From NCBI RefSeq assembly GCF_003234795.2, contig NZ_CP126268.1, forward strand, positions 3,534,001 to 3,598,000: DNA of 64,000 nucleotides, read 5' to 3'. A program made the translations under genes and the position numbers. Positions 28,810 through 36,685 of this stretch are shown in pieces (positions within the stretch are counted from its first letter, which is position 1; every line of letters starts with the position of its first letter). Under the pieces are notes generated by a model, which saw nothing but the letters and a program-made list of their open reading frames with translations, ran no database searches and was not told the DNA's origin. This DNA comes from Curtobacterium sp. MCLR17_032. Its GTDB lineage: Bacteria; Actinomycetota; Actinomycetes; Actinomycetales; Microbacteriaceae.

Positions 28810-28844
28810 AGGGGCGGGACCCGGCCGAGCCGGGCCTCCCGTCC
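28810..28844. terminator. Imperfect hairpin after ROK kinase
   Basis: GGGACCCGG pairs with CCGGGCCTCCC with mismatches and a CCGAGC loop, 5 bases after the stop. It ends in the CCTCCCGTCC arm of the local terminator family. Confidence 0.35.
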
Positions 28845-28956
28845 GCCGCGTCGGTCGCCACGGCCCCTGTCGGCGCCGACCACCCGGTCGGTCCGGCGCC
28901 CCTCCCGTCCGGATCCACCGTCCGCCGCGACCGCCGCGGCTGGAAGTGAGCACGCC

Positions 28957-30297
28957 ATGACCGACCCGACACGTCCCTCCGAGCCGTCCGCCCCTGCCGA
29001 CCACCGCGCGTCCGGCTCGCTCAGCCGCCGTGGCGTCGTCCTCGGTGGCGCCGCCGCCGTCGCCGCCGCAGCCGTGGCCCTCGGTTCACCGGGGGTCGCC
29101 TCGGCCAGCCCGGGAGGCGCGGCGACCGTCGCGAGCACCGGCCGCCGGCCCGGCGCTCCCACGCTGTCCCGCACGCGCTCCCGGGACCTGGCGTACGAGT
29201 ACCTCGACCTGCGGATGGACGAGTACGGCAGCGGTACCGCCCTCCGGCTGCCGCGGAGCTACTCCGGCGGCTACTTCGCGTCCCTGCCGACGGAGTTCGT
29301 GTCCTCGTTCGCGTACGACGACGCGCTGATGGTCCTGGCGTGGCTCGGACGCGGGCGGCGGGGTGACGTGCAGCGGGCGACGGTCCTCGGCGACACCCTG
29401 CTGTCCCTGCAAGCGGCGGACCCGATCGGGGACGGCCGGACGCGGGCGTCGTACCAACCGGACACGTTCCCGGTCGCGACGCCCCCGCGGCCGATCGACA
29501 TCGGCTCCGCCGCGGCCTACACGGGCAACCAGTCGTGGGTCGGGATGGCGTTCTGCCGGTTGTACGCGGTGACGCGGCAGCGACGGTTCCTGGACGGCGC
29601 CCTCCGCCTCGGCACGTGGATCGAGGAGCACACCCGCGACGACGTCCGTCAGCCCGCCGGGTACACCGGTGGCCGGAACGCCGACGACCAGCCGATCACC
29701 TACAAGTCGACCGAGCACAACATCGACGTGACCGCGTTCTTCACCCAGCTGGCGCAGCTCAGCGGCGACCGGACGTGGAAGCGTCGAGCAGCACTGGCGG
29801 AGTCGTTCGTGCGAGCCATGCAGGACCGGACGGACGGGCACCTGTGGACCGGCACCGACCCGGACGGCGTGACGATCAACCGGGTGCCGATCCCCGAGGA
29901 CGTCCAGGTCTGGGCGTTCCTGGCGACCCTCGACCGCCGGTACTCGGCATCGGTGACGTGGGTGCTCGACACCCTGATCGCACACGACGGTCCGTACACC
30001 GGGCCGTCGTTCTCGGACACCGACACGAGCAAGGTCTGGTTCGAGGGCTCGGGGCAACTCGCGCTCGCGCTGGAGGTCCGTGGTGCACGCGGCGACCGGG
30101 CCCGGGCCTCGTCGGTCCTGGACAGCGTGCAGCTCGCGCAGCGGACGCAGCCGAACGGGGACGGCAAGGGGATCGTGTCGGCGTCGTCGGACGGGCTCGA
30201 CACCGGGTTCGGGGACCTGTACTACGCGAGCCTGCACACGGGTGCGACGGCGTGGTACCTGCTGGCGGTGACCCGGACGAACCCGTTCCGCCTCTGA
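28957..30297 (+). CDS. Tat-exported alpha-barrel glycosidase-like protein
   Basis: 446 residues. The N-terminus has a twin-arginine signal (SRRGVVLGG followed by a long Ala-rich core, cleavage near ASASPG about residue 52). The rest looks like a six-hairpin alpha/alpha barrel: repeated helical pairs with FAYDDALMVLAWLGRG, TGNQSWVGMAFCRLYAVT, KSTEHNIDVTAFFTQLA and WFEGSGQLALALEVRG. Such proteins are often annotated as glycoside hydrolase-like, but I cannot name the family. It lies after the ROK kinase and before a GH43 gene, so glycan breakdown is likely. Confidence 0.75.
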   Translation: MTDPTRPSEPSAPADHRASGSLSRRGVVLGGAAAVAAAAVALGSPGVASASPGGAATVASTGRRPGAPTLSRTRSRDLAYEYLDLRMDEYGSGTALRLPRSYSGGYFASLPTEFVSSFAYDDALMVLAWLGRGRRGDVQRATVLGDTLLSLQAADPIGDGRTRASYQPDTFPVATPPRPIDIGSAAAYTGNQSWVGMAFCRLYAVTRQRRFLDGALRLGTWIEEHTRDDVRQPAGYTGGRNADDQPITYKSTEHNIDVTAFFTQLAQLSGDRTWKRRAALAESFVRAMQDRTDGHLWTGTDPDGVTINRVPIPEDVQVWAFLATLDRRYSASVTWVLDTLIAHDGPYTGPSFSDTDTSKVWFEGSGQLALALEVRGARGDRARASSVLDSVQLAQRTQPNGDGKGIVSASSDGLDTGFGDLYYASLHTGATAWYLLAVTRTNPFRL

Positions 30298-30313
30298 CGG
30301 CGCCGTGCCGGGG

Positions 30314-30871
30314 TCAGTGGTGCGCGGGCAGTGCCACGGCCCCGGCGCCCCGAGCGTCGTCGGGCACGACGTCGCCGGTGGCCGCCTCGTCCATCGCGGC
30401 GGTCAGGTCCTCGAAGAAGGCGCTCATCTCGGTCAGGGTCGTCGCCGAGAGCCGGTCCGCCGCGGCGATCATCCGCGCGTGCACCCCGGTCAGGTGCGAC
30501 CGGACGGTGTCGTCGCCGTTGTCCGTGGCGACGAGCAGGAACCCGCGGCCGTCGCTCGGGTCGGTCTGTCGTTCGACGTGGCCGGCGGCGACGAGTCGCT
30601 TCACCAGCGCCGTGGTCGACGCCGTCGTGATGCCGAGGTGCGCCGCCAGGCCGGTCGGCTTCACCACGGTGCCGCGCTGTCGCGCCTGCAGCAGGAAGCG
30701 GACGGCGGCCATGTCGGTCGGACCGAGCTGCATGGTGTCGCGGGTGCGCTGCCGCATGGCGACCTCGGCGGACCGGTAGCGGCGCATCGCGTTGAGGAGC
30801 TCCACGCCGGTCTTGGTCGCGCGGTCGGGGTACCAGTACCCGGACTCGTCGTAGGTCCTCGCGTCGACCAT
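30314..30871 (-). CDS. MarR-family transcriptional regulator
   Basis: 185 residues. The winged helix (about 50-115) reads LGPTDMAAVRFLLQA, PTGLAAHLGITTASTTALVKRLVAAGHVERQTDPSDGRG, which is the MarR recognition helix and wing. Flanking helices form the dimer part. The ATG at 30871 is chosen because upstream frame sequence is shadow-like. It faces the small protein gene at 31086 across 214 bases and ends 17 bases from the convergent glycosidase gene. Ligand unknown. Confidence 0.88.
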   Translation of the reverse strand: MVDARTYDESGYWYPDRATKTGVELLNAMRRYRSAEVAMRQRTRDTMQLGPTDMAAVRFLLQARQRGTVVKPTGLAAHLGITTASTTALVKRLVAAGHVERQTDPSDGRGFLLVATDNGDDTVRSHLTGVHARMIAAADRLSATTLTEMSAFFEDLTAAMDEAATGDVVPDDARGAGAVALPAHH

Positions 30872-31085
30872 GGCGTCCCACCTCGTCCTCGACCACGGGG
30901 TGCGGCCGATCCCCCAGGAGTACCAGCACGTCGGGGTGCCGGTCCAGCGCCTCTGCGGACTTGTCCCCCGACCGCCGACTGCTCGAGAGGCGCCCGCCCG
31001 CGCGTCCCCCGCGAAGTGGGCGAGAGCGGGAATGCGCGCAGGGCTCCGCGTGTACAGATGATCACCTCGACGAAAGGAGTCCGCC

Positions 31086-31211
31086 GTGATCGACGACGAC
31101 CGCACCCCAGGCCAGCGCACCGACGTGGCCCAGCACCCGCAGTTCCGCCTGCAGGACGACGAACCGACGGGCTTCGGCCGCTGGCTCGGACTCATCAACG
31201 CCGGAGACTGA
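31086..31211 (+). CDS. 41-residue acidic small protein
   Basis: A short ORF with a strong ribosome site (GAAAGGAG, 6 bases before GTG). The product starts VIDDDRTPGQ and ends in a more ordered FGRWLGLINAGD. It is acidic and has no signal peptide or membrane helix. It is followed 48 bases later by a perfect terminator, so it is probably a real single-gene transcript, divergent from the marR gene. Function unknown; a partner or target of the MarR regulator is possible. Confidence 0.6.
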   Translation: MIDDDRTPGQRTDVAQHPQFRLQDDEPTGFGRWLGLINAGD

Positions 31212-31258
31212 GCACTCCGGGAACTTCCGGACGCCGCTCCGGGGGCGACCACGACACG

Positions 31259-31298
31259 GACGGGAGGCGCGGTGCCAGCTGGCACCGCGCCTCCCGTC
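31259..31298. terminator. Perfect hairpin after 41-residue gene
   Basis: 18-base arms (GACGGGAGGCGCGGTGCC and complement) around AGCT, the clearest member of the local terminator family. Confidence 0.8.
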
Positions 31299-31398
31299 TC
31301 GTTGTCCGTTCCACCCCGGAACCTTGCGCTCCCCGTGGCCTGGCCACAGGATGTTGACGTTGCCAACGGAGGCAGCACGAGCTGAGGAGGCCGGATCG

Positions 31399-33372
31399 AT
31401 GGGGATTCGCCAACGACGGACAGAGCGCGACACGACGTCATCGGGCCGGTGGTGGCGCCTCGCAGCAGGGGTGACCGTAGCCGCCCTCGCGATCGGGGGG
31501 CTCGGTGCCGCACCCGCCCTCGCGGACACGACGCCCACGACCTTCCACCCGGGCCAGCAGTGGCTCGACGACACCGGGCAGCCGATCCAGGGACACGGCG
31601 GCCAGGTCGTGACGAGCACGGACGACGCCGGCGGGACCATCTACTACTGGTACGGCGAGGACCGCGTCAACGGGTACACCGACACCCGCGGCGTGCACGT
31701 CTACTCGTCCCGGGACCTGACGAACTGGACCGACCAGGGCCTTGCCCTCCGGACCATGACGGCACGGTCGGACTTCGACCAGCCGTACTTCTCGGCCCTC
31801 TACGGCGGCTACGACGGCTCGCAGCGCGACGCCGTGTACCGCGACCTCGGGGTGACGGCCGAGAGCAGCACCCGCCCCGGCGCGATCCTCGAGCGGCCGA
31901 AGGTCATCCACAACGCGAAGACCGGGCAGTGGGTGATGTGGGTGCACGCCGACGGTCCCACCGCCGACTCGGACGCGCAGTACGCCAAGGCCACCGCCGG
32001 CGTCGCCGTGTCCGACTCCCCCACCGGGCCGTTCCGCTACATCGACTCGTACCGCCTGGACCGGGTCCCCGCCGACGACCCGACCAACCACCAGCCGGAC
32101 TCCCCCGGCATGGCCCGCGACATGAACCTGTTCGTCGACGACGACGGCACCGCGTACATCGTCTACGCCAGTGAGGAGAACCTGACCCTCTACATCTCGA
32201 AGCTCGACGCCGACTACACGAACCTGTCGGCCGAACCGAGCAAGGCCGTGGAGGGCGTCGACTTCCGCCGCCCCCAGCCGTGGATCGGCGGGCAGCGCGA
32301 GGCACCGGCCCTGACGAAGGTCGGCGGCACCTACTACCTGGTCACCTCCGGCGCGACCGGCTGGGCACCGAACGCCGCCGCGTACGCGACCGCCACCGAC
32401 CTGCTCGGCACCTGGACCGCGCGCGGCAACCCGGCCACCGGCACCGGCGCCGACACGACCTGCAACTCGCAGAGCACGTCGCTGCTGAACCTCGGCGACG
32501 GCCGCGTCGTGTACATCGGCGACCGGTGGAACAACGCCACCGACCTGCGGACGGCACCGTCGGTCTGGCTGCCGGTGACGTTCGGCGAGGGCGGCGCGAT
32601 GTCGTTCTCGTGCGACACGACCTCGTGGTCGCTCGCCGACCTGCATCCCTCCACCCCGTGGACGGTCACGACGCCGATCGCCGGCCAGGCCACGCTCGAC
32701 GACGACACCAAGGCGCTGCCGGGCAGGGTCGCCGTCCGCGAGGGCTCCACCACCCGCACCCACCGCGTCACCTGGGCCGACGACGCCCTGGCGACCGCGG
32801 GCGAGCGGACCGTCACCGGGACGCTCGACGACGGCCGCACCTTCACCCGCACCGTCACCGTGTTGCCGAAGAAGATGTCGTACTTCGTCGACGCCGGTGG
32901 GCAGGGCACCGCGGACCACACCGCGGACCTGGCCTTCCTGCAGAAGCGCGGCGACCGTCTGCTCAACAGCGTCGAGGACCAGCGCTTCGGCGTCGACCCC
33001 GCCACCGGGAACCACTGGGGGTACCTCGGCACCACCGGCGGCACCTCGGGGACGAGCGGCGGCACCATCACGGACACCGTCCGCTGGCAGGCCGACAAGA
33101 CCGACCTGGAGTACGCCCTGGGCGGCCTGAAGAAGGGCTCGTACCGCGTGGACGTCGGGTTCTGGGACCCGTGGACGAAGAGCGCTCCGGGTCGGGCTGC
33201 CGCGGTCGCCGTCGACGGCGAGACCGTGGCGACGGACCAGCCGATCGACGGCACCTTCCGCACCCTCGCGACCACGGCGACCGTGGGCAAGGACGGCATC
33301 GTCGACCTGCGCATCTCGCCGGCCACGAAGTACGGCATCCAGGTGAGCTGGATCATGGTGTCGAAGGGCTGA
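31399..33372 (+). CDS. Secreted GH43-like glycoside hydrolase with accessory domains
   Basis: 657 residues from an ATG after GAGGAGGCC. Signal peptide ends in APALAD (about residue 43). A five-bladed beta-propeller like glycoside hydrolase family 43 spans about 45-430: YYWYGEDR, LERPKVIHN, RDMNLFVDDDGTAYIVYAS and REAPALTKVGGTYYLVTS give the acidic residues expected. The layout resembles exo-beta-1,3-galactanase-type members. An Ig-like Big_4 domain (about 440-500) and a C-terminal beta-sandwich similar to carbohydrate-binding modules follow. Works outside the cell on plant or microbial polysaccharide. Confidence 0.87.
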   Translation: MGIRQRRTERDTTSSGRWWRLAAGVTVAALAIGGLGAAPALADTTPTTFHPGQQWLDDTGQPIQGHGGQVVTSTDDAGGTIYYWYGEDRVNGYTDTRGVHVYSSRDLTNWTDQGLALRTMTARSDFDQPYFSALYGGYDGSQRDAVYRDLGVTAESSTRPGAILERPKVIHNAKTGQWVMWVHADGPTADSDAQYAKATAGVAVSDSPTGPFRYIDSYRLDRVPADDPTNHQPDSPGMARDMNLFVDDDGTAYIVYASEENLTLYISKLDADYTNLSAEPSKAVEGVDFRRPQPWIGGQREAPALTKVGGTYYLVTSGATGWAPNAAAYATATDLLGTWTARGNPATGTGADTTCNSQSTSLLNLGDGRVVYIGDRWNNATDLRTAPSVWLPVTFGEGGAMSFSCDTTSWSLADLHPSTPWTVTTPIAGQATLDDDTKALPGRVAVREGSTTRTHRVTWADDALATAGERTVTGTLDDGRTFTRTVTVLPKKMSYFVDAGGQGTADHTADLAFLQKRGDRLLNSVEDQRFGVDPATGNHWGYLGTTGGTSGTSGGTITDTVRWQADKTDLEYALGGLKKGSYRVDVGFWDPWTKSAPGRAAAVAVDGETVATDQPIDGTFRTLATTATVGKDGIVDLRISPATKYGIQVSWIMVSKG

Positions 33373-33384
33373 CACGCACCGACG

Positions 33385-33425
33385 GGAGGCCCGCCACCGG
33401 TCTGCGGGACCGGTGACGGGCCTCC
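33385..33425. terminator. Hairpin after GH43 gene
   Basis: GAGGCCCG and CACCGGTC pair with GACCGGTG and CGGGCCTC, each side carrying one bulged base. It starts about 13 bases after the stop. Confidence 0.7.
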
Positions 33426-33480
33426 TGTGCGTTGCCCCGGCGACCAGCGCCACGCACGCCGACGCGGGTACGGTCGGAGC

Positions 33481-34008
33481 GTGCACGGGATCGGTGAGGT
33501 CGACGAGGCCGGACGGCTGCGGCTGCTCGGCAGCGCGGCGGCGGGTGCGGGCTTCGCGCTCGTGTTCACGATGCTCGTGCTGTCCTCGTTCCAGACCGCG
33601 ACGCCGCAGGTGCTCGTGTCGGTCGGACTGCCCGCGGCGCTGATCGGTGCCGGGGTCGCCGGTTGGTTGCAGCTCCGCTCCTGGCGGGTCGACGGCGGCT
33701 ACGAGGCCGTCGTGATGGTCGAGCGCTGGGTGACCGAGCGGCAGGTGCCGACCGGGGTGCCCGCGGAGATCTGGGTCCCGCGACTGCAGGCCCAGGCCGA
33801 CCAGCAGACCGCCGGCTGGGGCAAGATCGTGCTCGCCGTGTTCTGGAGTGCGATGACCTGGTCCATGCGTGACCAGCACGGCACCGTGATCACACTGCTG
33901 CTGCTCGGGCTGTGGGCCGGCCTGGCGCTGTGGAGTGCGCTGTGGGTGATCCCGCGGTCCCGCGTGGCGCGCGACATGCTGCGGCAGGGCGTCGTCGTCC
34001 GCGACTGA
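33481..34008 (+). CDS. Small integral membrane protein, unknown function
   Basis: 175 residues with four hydrophobic stretches, two near 15-60 and two near 115-155, and a central soluble stretch (ERWVTERQVPTGVPAEIWVPRLQAQADQQ). No family recognised. GTG 33481 is 6 bases after TACGGT, so a leaderless start is preferred to the in-frame upstream start at 33427, which overlaps the terminator region. Confidence 0.65.
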   Translation: MHGIGEVDEAGRLRLLGSAAAGAGFALVFTMLVLSSFQTATPQVLVSVGLPAALIGAGVAGWLQLRSWRVDGGYEAVVMVERWVTERQVPTGVPAEIWVPRLQAQADQQTAGWGKIVLAVFWSAMTWSMRDQHGTVITLLLLGLWAGLALWSALWVIPRSRVARDMLRQGVVVRD

Positions 34009-34052
34009 GCTGTCGGGTCAGCACCACGGGTCGGTCAGCCTGACCGGTCGGG

Positions 34053-34631
34053 TCAGCCGAGGGCGGCCGTCGCGGTCCGGAGCTCCTGCAGGACGTCGAG
34101 CGCGTGACGCGCGAGCCCGTCGTCGTCGCTCCGCTCGCCCTCTGACCAGCGCGCGTAGCCCTGCTTGAACGCCAGGACCCCCATCTCGCTGGCCAGGTGC
34201 GCCGTGGTCTCGGGGACGCCGCGCTCGAGCAGCGCCGAGGTCATCGCCGCAGCCATCCCGACGCTCTTCAACGCGTCGCGCTCCTGCAGTTCGGTGCTGG
34301 CGGCGACGGCGGCCTTCAGGCGCGGGCCGAGTTCGCGGTTCCGGGGACCCATCTCGCCGGAGGCCCGTTCGAGTCCGGCGGCGACGGCCTCCAGCGGGCT
34401 GGCGTCGGCCGGGGCTGCGGTGATCCCCTCGGCGAGCAGGCGACTCAGGGTCTCCTGCCCGGCGACGAGGAGCTCGCGCTTGTCGGGGAAGTGCCGGAAG
34501 AAGGTGCTCTTCGTGACCCCGGCGCGTTCGGCGATCTCGGTGACGGTCGTCGCGTCGTAGCCCTGCTCGGTGAACAGGTCGACGGCGGCGAGGACGAGCC
34601 GTTCGCGTGCTCCTGGTTCCCATCGCGCCAT
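34053..34631 (-). CDS. TetR-family transcriptional regulator
   Basis: 192 residues. The helix-turn-helix reads RLVLAAVDLFTEQGYDATTVTEIAERAGVTKSTFFRHFPDKREL (residues 11-54), standard for TetR; the remainder is a ligand-binding helical domain. ATG 6 bases after TAGGAT (leaderless type). The near-perfect palindrome at 34648 lies between this gene and the divergent SDR gene at 34720, so it probably represses both. Confidence 0.93.
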   Translation of the reverse strand: MARWEPGARERLVLAAVDLFTEQGYDATTVTEIAERAGVTKSTFFRHFPDKRELLVAGQETLSRLLAEGITAAPADASPLEAVAAGLERASGEMGPRNRELGPRLKAAVAASTELQERDALKSVGMAAAMTSALLERGVPETTAHLASEMGVLAFKQGYARWSEGERSDDDGLARHALDVLQELRTATAALG

Positions 34632-34647
34632 GGTCCGATCCTAGTCG

Positions 34648-34665
34648 ATGAGACAATTGTCCCAT
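34648..34665. promoter_or_regulatory. TetR operator candidate
   Basis: ATGAGACAATTGTCCCAT, 8 of 9 paired positions, 17 bases upstream of the tetR start and overlapping its presumed promoter. A second half-site TGTCCCATCAC occurs at 34691, close to the divergent gene. Confidence 0.65.
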
Positions 34666-34719
34666 CACGGGTCTACAGTGACGGTACACATGTCCCATCA
34701 CTCGACTCGAGGAGTCCCC

Positions 34720-35601
34720 ATGCACGTCTTCGTCACCGGTGGCACCGGCACGATCGGCACCGCCGTCGTCGCCGAACTGCTCGCCCACGGCCACACCGTC
34801 CTCGGGCTCGCCCGCTCGGACGCCTCCGCCGCCACCCTCACCGCTGCCGGCGCAGAGCCACTGCGCGGCTCCCTCACCGACCTCGACGTCCTGCGCGACG
34901 GCGCCACCCGGGCCGACGGGGTGATCAGCCTCGCCTTCAGCCGCGACTACGGCAGTGCCGAGGCACTCGAGCAGGGGCTGGCCGAGGAACGCGACGCGAT
35001 GGCGACCCTCGGTGCCGCGCTGATCGGCACGGACAAGCCGCTCGTCACCGTCTCGGGTACCCCGTGGGTGACGGGACGCCCCTCGACCGAGGCCGACCCG
35101 CTGCCGACCGAGGGCCCGGTCGCCAGCCGCGCGATCGCCGTCACCGACCTGCTCGCGCTGTCGTCGCAGGGCGTCCGGGCCTCGGCCGTCCGGATGCCCC
35201 GCACGGTCCACGAGGACGGGCAGGGCGGCTTCGCCGGGCTGCTCACCGACGCCGCCCGGCGCTCCGGGATCGCCGGCTACCCGGGTGACGGTGAACAGCG
35301 CTGGCCCGCCGTGCACGCACGCGACGCCGCTGCGCTGTTCCGGCTCGCGCTCGAGTCCGCACCCGGCGGCACCGCCTGGCACGCCGTCGCCGACGAGGGC
35401 GACCGGGTCCTCGACATCGCCACCGTCGTCGGGCGTCGCCTCGGCCTGCCGGTGCAGTCCGTCCCGGACGAGACGTTCGGCCCGTTCGGCCCGATCTTCG
35501 CGATGGACCAGTCGTCCTCCAGTGCGCACACCCGGCAGGCGCTCGGATGGGTGCCGACGCACCCGTCCCTGCTCGAGGACCTGGAGGCGCTGCGGCCCTG
35601 A
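34720..35601 (+). CDS. NAD(P)-binding SDR-like oxidoreductase (atypical)
   Basis: 293 residues, extended SDR/NmrA-like. HVFVTGGTGTIGTAVVAELL binds NAD(P); RMPRTVHEDGQGGFAGLL and PAVHARDAAALFRLALE fit the family of reductases commonly controlled by a divergent TetR. I do not see a clear Y-x-x-x-K. The ATG follows CGAGGAG. The last 48 bases of the gene, stop included, are repeated in tandem after it. Confidence 0.85.
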   Translation: MHVFVTGGTGTIGTAVVAELLAHGHTVLGLARSDASAATLTAAGAEPLRGSLTDLDVLRDGATRADGVISLAFSRDYGSAEALEQGLAEERDAMATLGAALIGTDKPLVTVSGTPWVTGRPSTEADPLPTEGPVASRAIAVTDLLALSSQGVRASAVRMPRTVHEDGQGGFAGLLTDAARRSGIAGYPGDGEQRWPAVHARDAAALFRLALESAPGGTAWHAVADEGDRVLDIATVVGRRLGLPVQSVPDETFGPFGPIFAMDQSSSSAHTRQALGWVPTHPSLLEDLEALRP

Positions 35602-35649
35602 CCGACGCACCCGTCCCTGCTCGAGGACCTGGAGGCGCTGCGGCCCTGA
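35554..35649 (+). repeat. 48-bp tandem duplication at gene end
   Basis: Two identical 48-base units (35554-35601 and 35602-35649), followed by 10 bases of a third. The first unit is the 3' end of the SDR gene with its TGA, so the second copy lies outside the reading frame product. The unit is a multiple of three. Confidence 0.9.
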
Positions 35650-35665
35650 CCGACGCACCACGCGG

Positions 35666-35709
35666 CGGACGGGAGGCGCCCCACCAGCTGGTGGGGCGCC
35701 TCCCGTCCG
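35666..35709. terminator. Perfect bidirectional hairpin
   Basis: A 44-base perfect palindrome (CGGACGGGAGGCGCCCCACC arm) between the SDR gene and the convergent gene ending at 35724. Confidence 0.8.
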
Positions 35710-35723
35710 TGCCAGGAACGCGA

Positions 35724-35951
35724 TCAGCGCCGATCGCTGCGGTTGCGGAGGCGCAGGCGCGCGACGGTACCGACGTAGATCCCGCTCGCCCCGGTGGCCA
35801 CGCTCGAGGCCAACGCTCCGATCCAGTGGCTCGGGGTGCCGCTGGTCGCCGCGAAGCAGGCGGAGCCACCGACGAGAGCGCCCATGGAGACGATGATCGC
35901 GAACCGCACGCTCGTGAGCACACGGACGAGGGACTTCCGGGTGTTCGACAT
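35724..35951 (-). CDS. Small two-helix membrane protein
   Basis: 75 residues, basic ends (MSNTRKSLVR and RLRLRNRSDRR) around two hydrophobic segments near 16-36 and 42-62. No family recognised. The ATG has a GAGGAACGAGG site directly upstream. Probably a small inner-membrane protein. It ends 14 bases from the bidirectional hairpin at 35666. Confidence 0.55.
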   Translation of the reverse strand: MSNTRKSLVRVLTSVRFAIIVSMGALVGGSACFAATSGTPSHWIGALASSVATGASGIYVGTVARLRLRNRSDRR

Positions 35952-36051
35952 CCTCGTTCCTCACACGTTCAGGTCGCCGGACCGGCAACTCGTGTCGGAA
36001 CCGTACCGAAGCGTGGCCGGAACTTCAATGTGATGTTGCAGTAAGCGCCGC

Positions 36052-36184
36052 TCAGTGCTCGACGAGCGCCGGCAACGCGCGGTCGGTCTCGGCGACCTCG
36101 GTGAGCTTCGCCGCGAGCGGGCGGAGCGGCTTCGCCATCAGCACCCGACCCATGACCCCGCGCAGCGCGAGCGCCAGCCGGGAC
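36052..36184 (-). pseudogene. C-terminal remnant of a minus-strand gene
   Basis: Reading the minus strand towards the stop at 36052 gives a coherent 43-residue tail (VMGRVLMAKPLRPLAAKLTEVA then ETDRALPALVEH in order). It is cut by an upstream in-frame stop near 36194 and has no start. Its composition is protein-like, unlike the other frames. The source family is not identified. It abuts the truncated marR-like gene head to head. Confidence 0.4.
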
Positions 36185-36209
36185 TGCGTTCGCGGAACTC
36201 AACCAGCAG

Positions 36210-36602
36210 ATGTCGTCCTGGCTCGACCTGCCCACCACCGACGCGAACGCCCTCGGACAGGTGCTCTGGGCCGACTCGTCCGGGGATCCGCTCTCACCCG
36301 CGCGACTCGGGCAGCGGATCGGCATGACCTCCGGCTCCGTCACGGTCCTGGTCGACCGTCTGGAGGCAGCGGGCCTGCTGGCACGCAGCCGCGAGCACAG
36401 CGACCGCCGCCGGGTGACCCTGCGGCCCACACCCGCGGCGCGGGAGCGTGCGCGCGCGTTCCTGGCGGAGTCGAGCGCCGAGATCGCCGCCGCGCTGCAG
36501 GGCGCGTCCACCGCCGAGCTCGCGACCTCGACGGCGTTCGTCCGCACGATGGCCGCCGCCGCGTCGGACGCCACGACGAGGCTCCGGGCCGGACGCTCGT
36601 AG
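36210..36602 (+). pseudogene. N-terminally truncated MarR-like regulator
   Basis: 130 residues from ATG 36210, with coding-like sequence extending about 8 codons further upstream (FAELNQQ) into a junction without a start. The winged helix is intact: LSPARLGQRIGMTSGSVTVLVDRLEAAGLLARSREHSDRRRV. The first dimer helix expected in MarR proteins is missing about 20 residues, and the minus-strand neighbour is cut at the same place. It could still be translated from the ATG, but dimerisation would be affected. Confidence 0.5.
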
Positions 36603-36607
36603 CCGGC

Positions 36608-36669
36608 ACCACCTGACGGACGGGAGGCCCGGTACCAGCTGGCACCGGGCCTCCCGTCCGTCAGGTGGT
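36608..36669. terminator. Long bidirectional hairpin
   Basis: About 28-base arms with one mismatch (ACCACCTGACGGACGGGAGG inwards to GGCCCGGT) around AGCT. It serves the marR-like gene and the minus-strand pseudogene ending at 36686, and is the last hairpin of the GACGGGAGGC family seen in the window. Confidence 0.8.
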
Positions 36670-36685
36670 CGCGTCGCGACCGCGC

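Noticed and set aside
35969..36574. 201-residue minus-strand frame
   Set aside because: Low-complexity Ala/Arg/Ser content; the other minus frame ending at 36052 and the MarR frame read as real protein.
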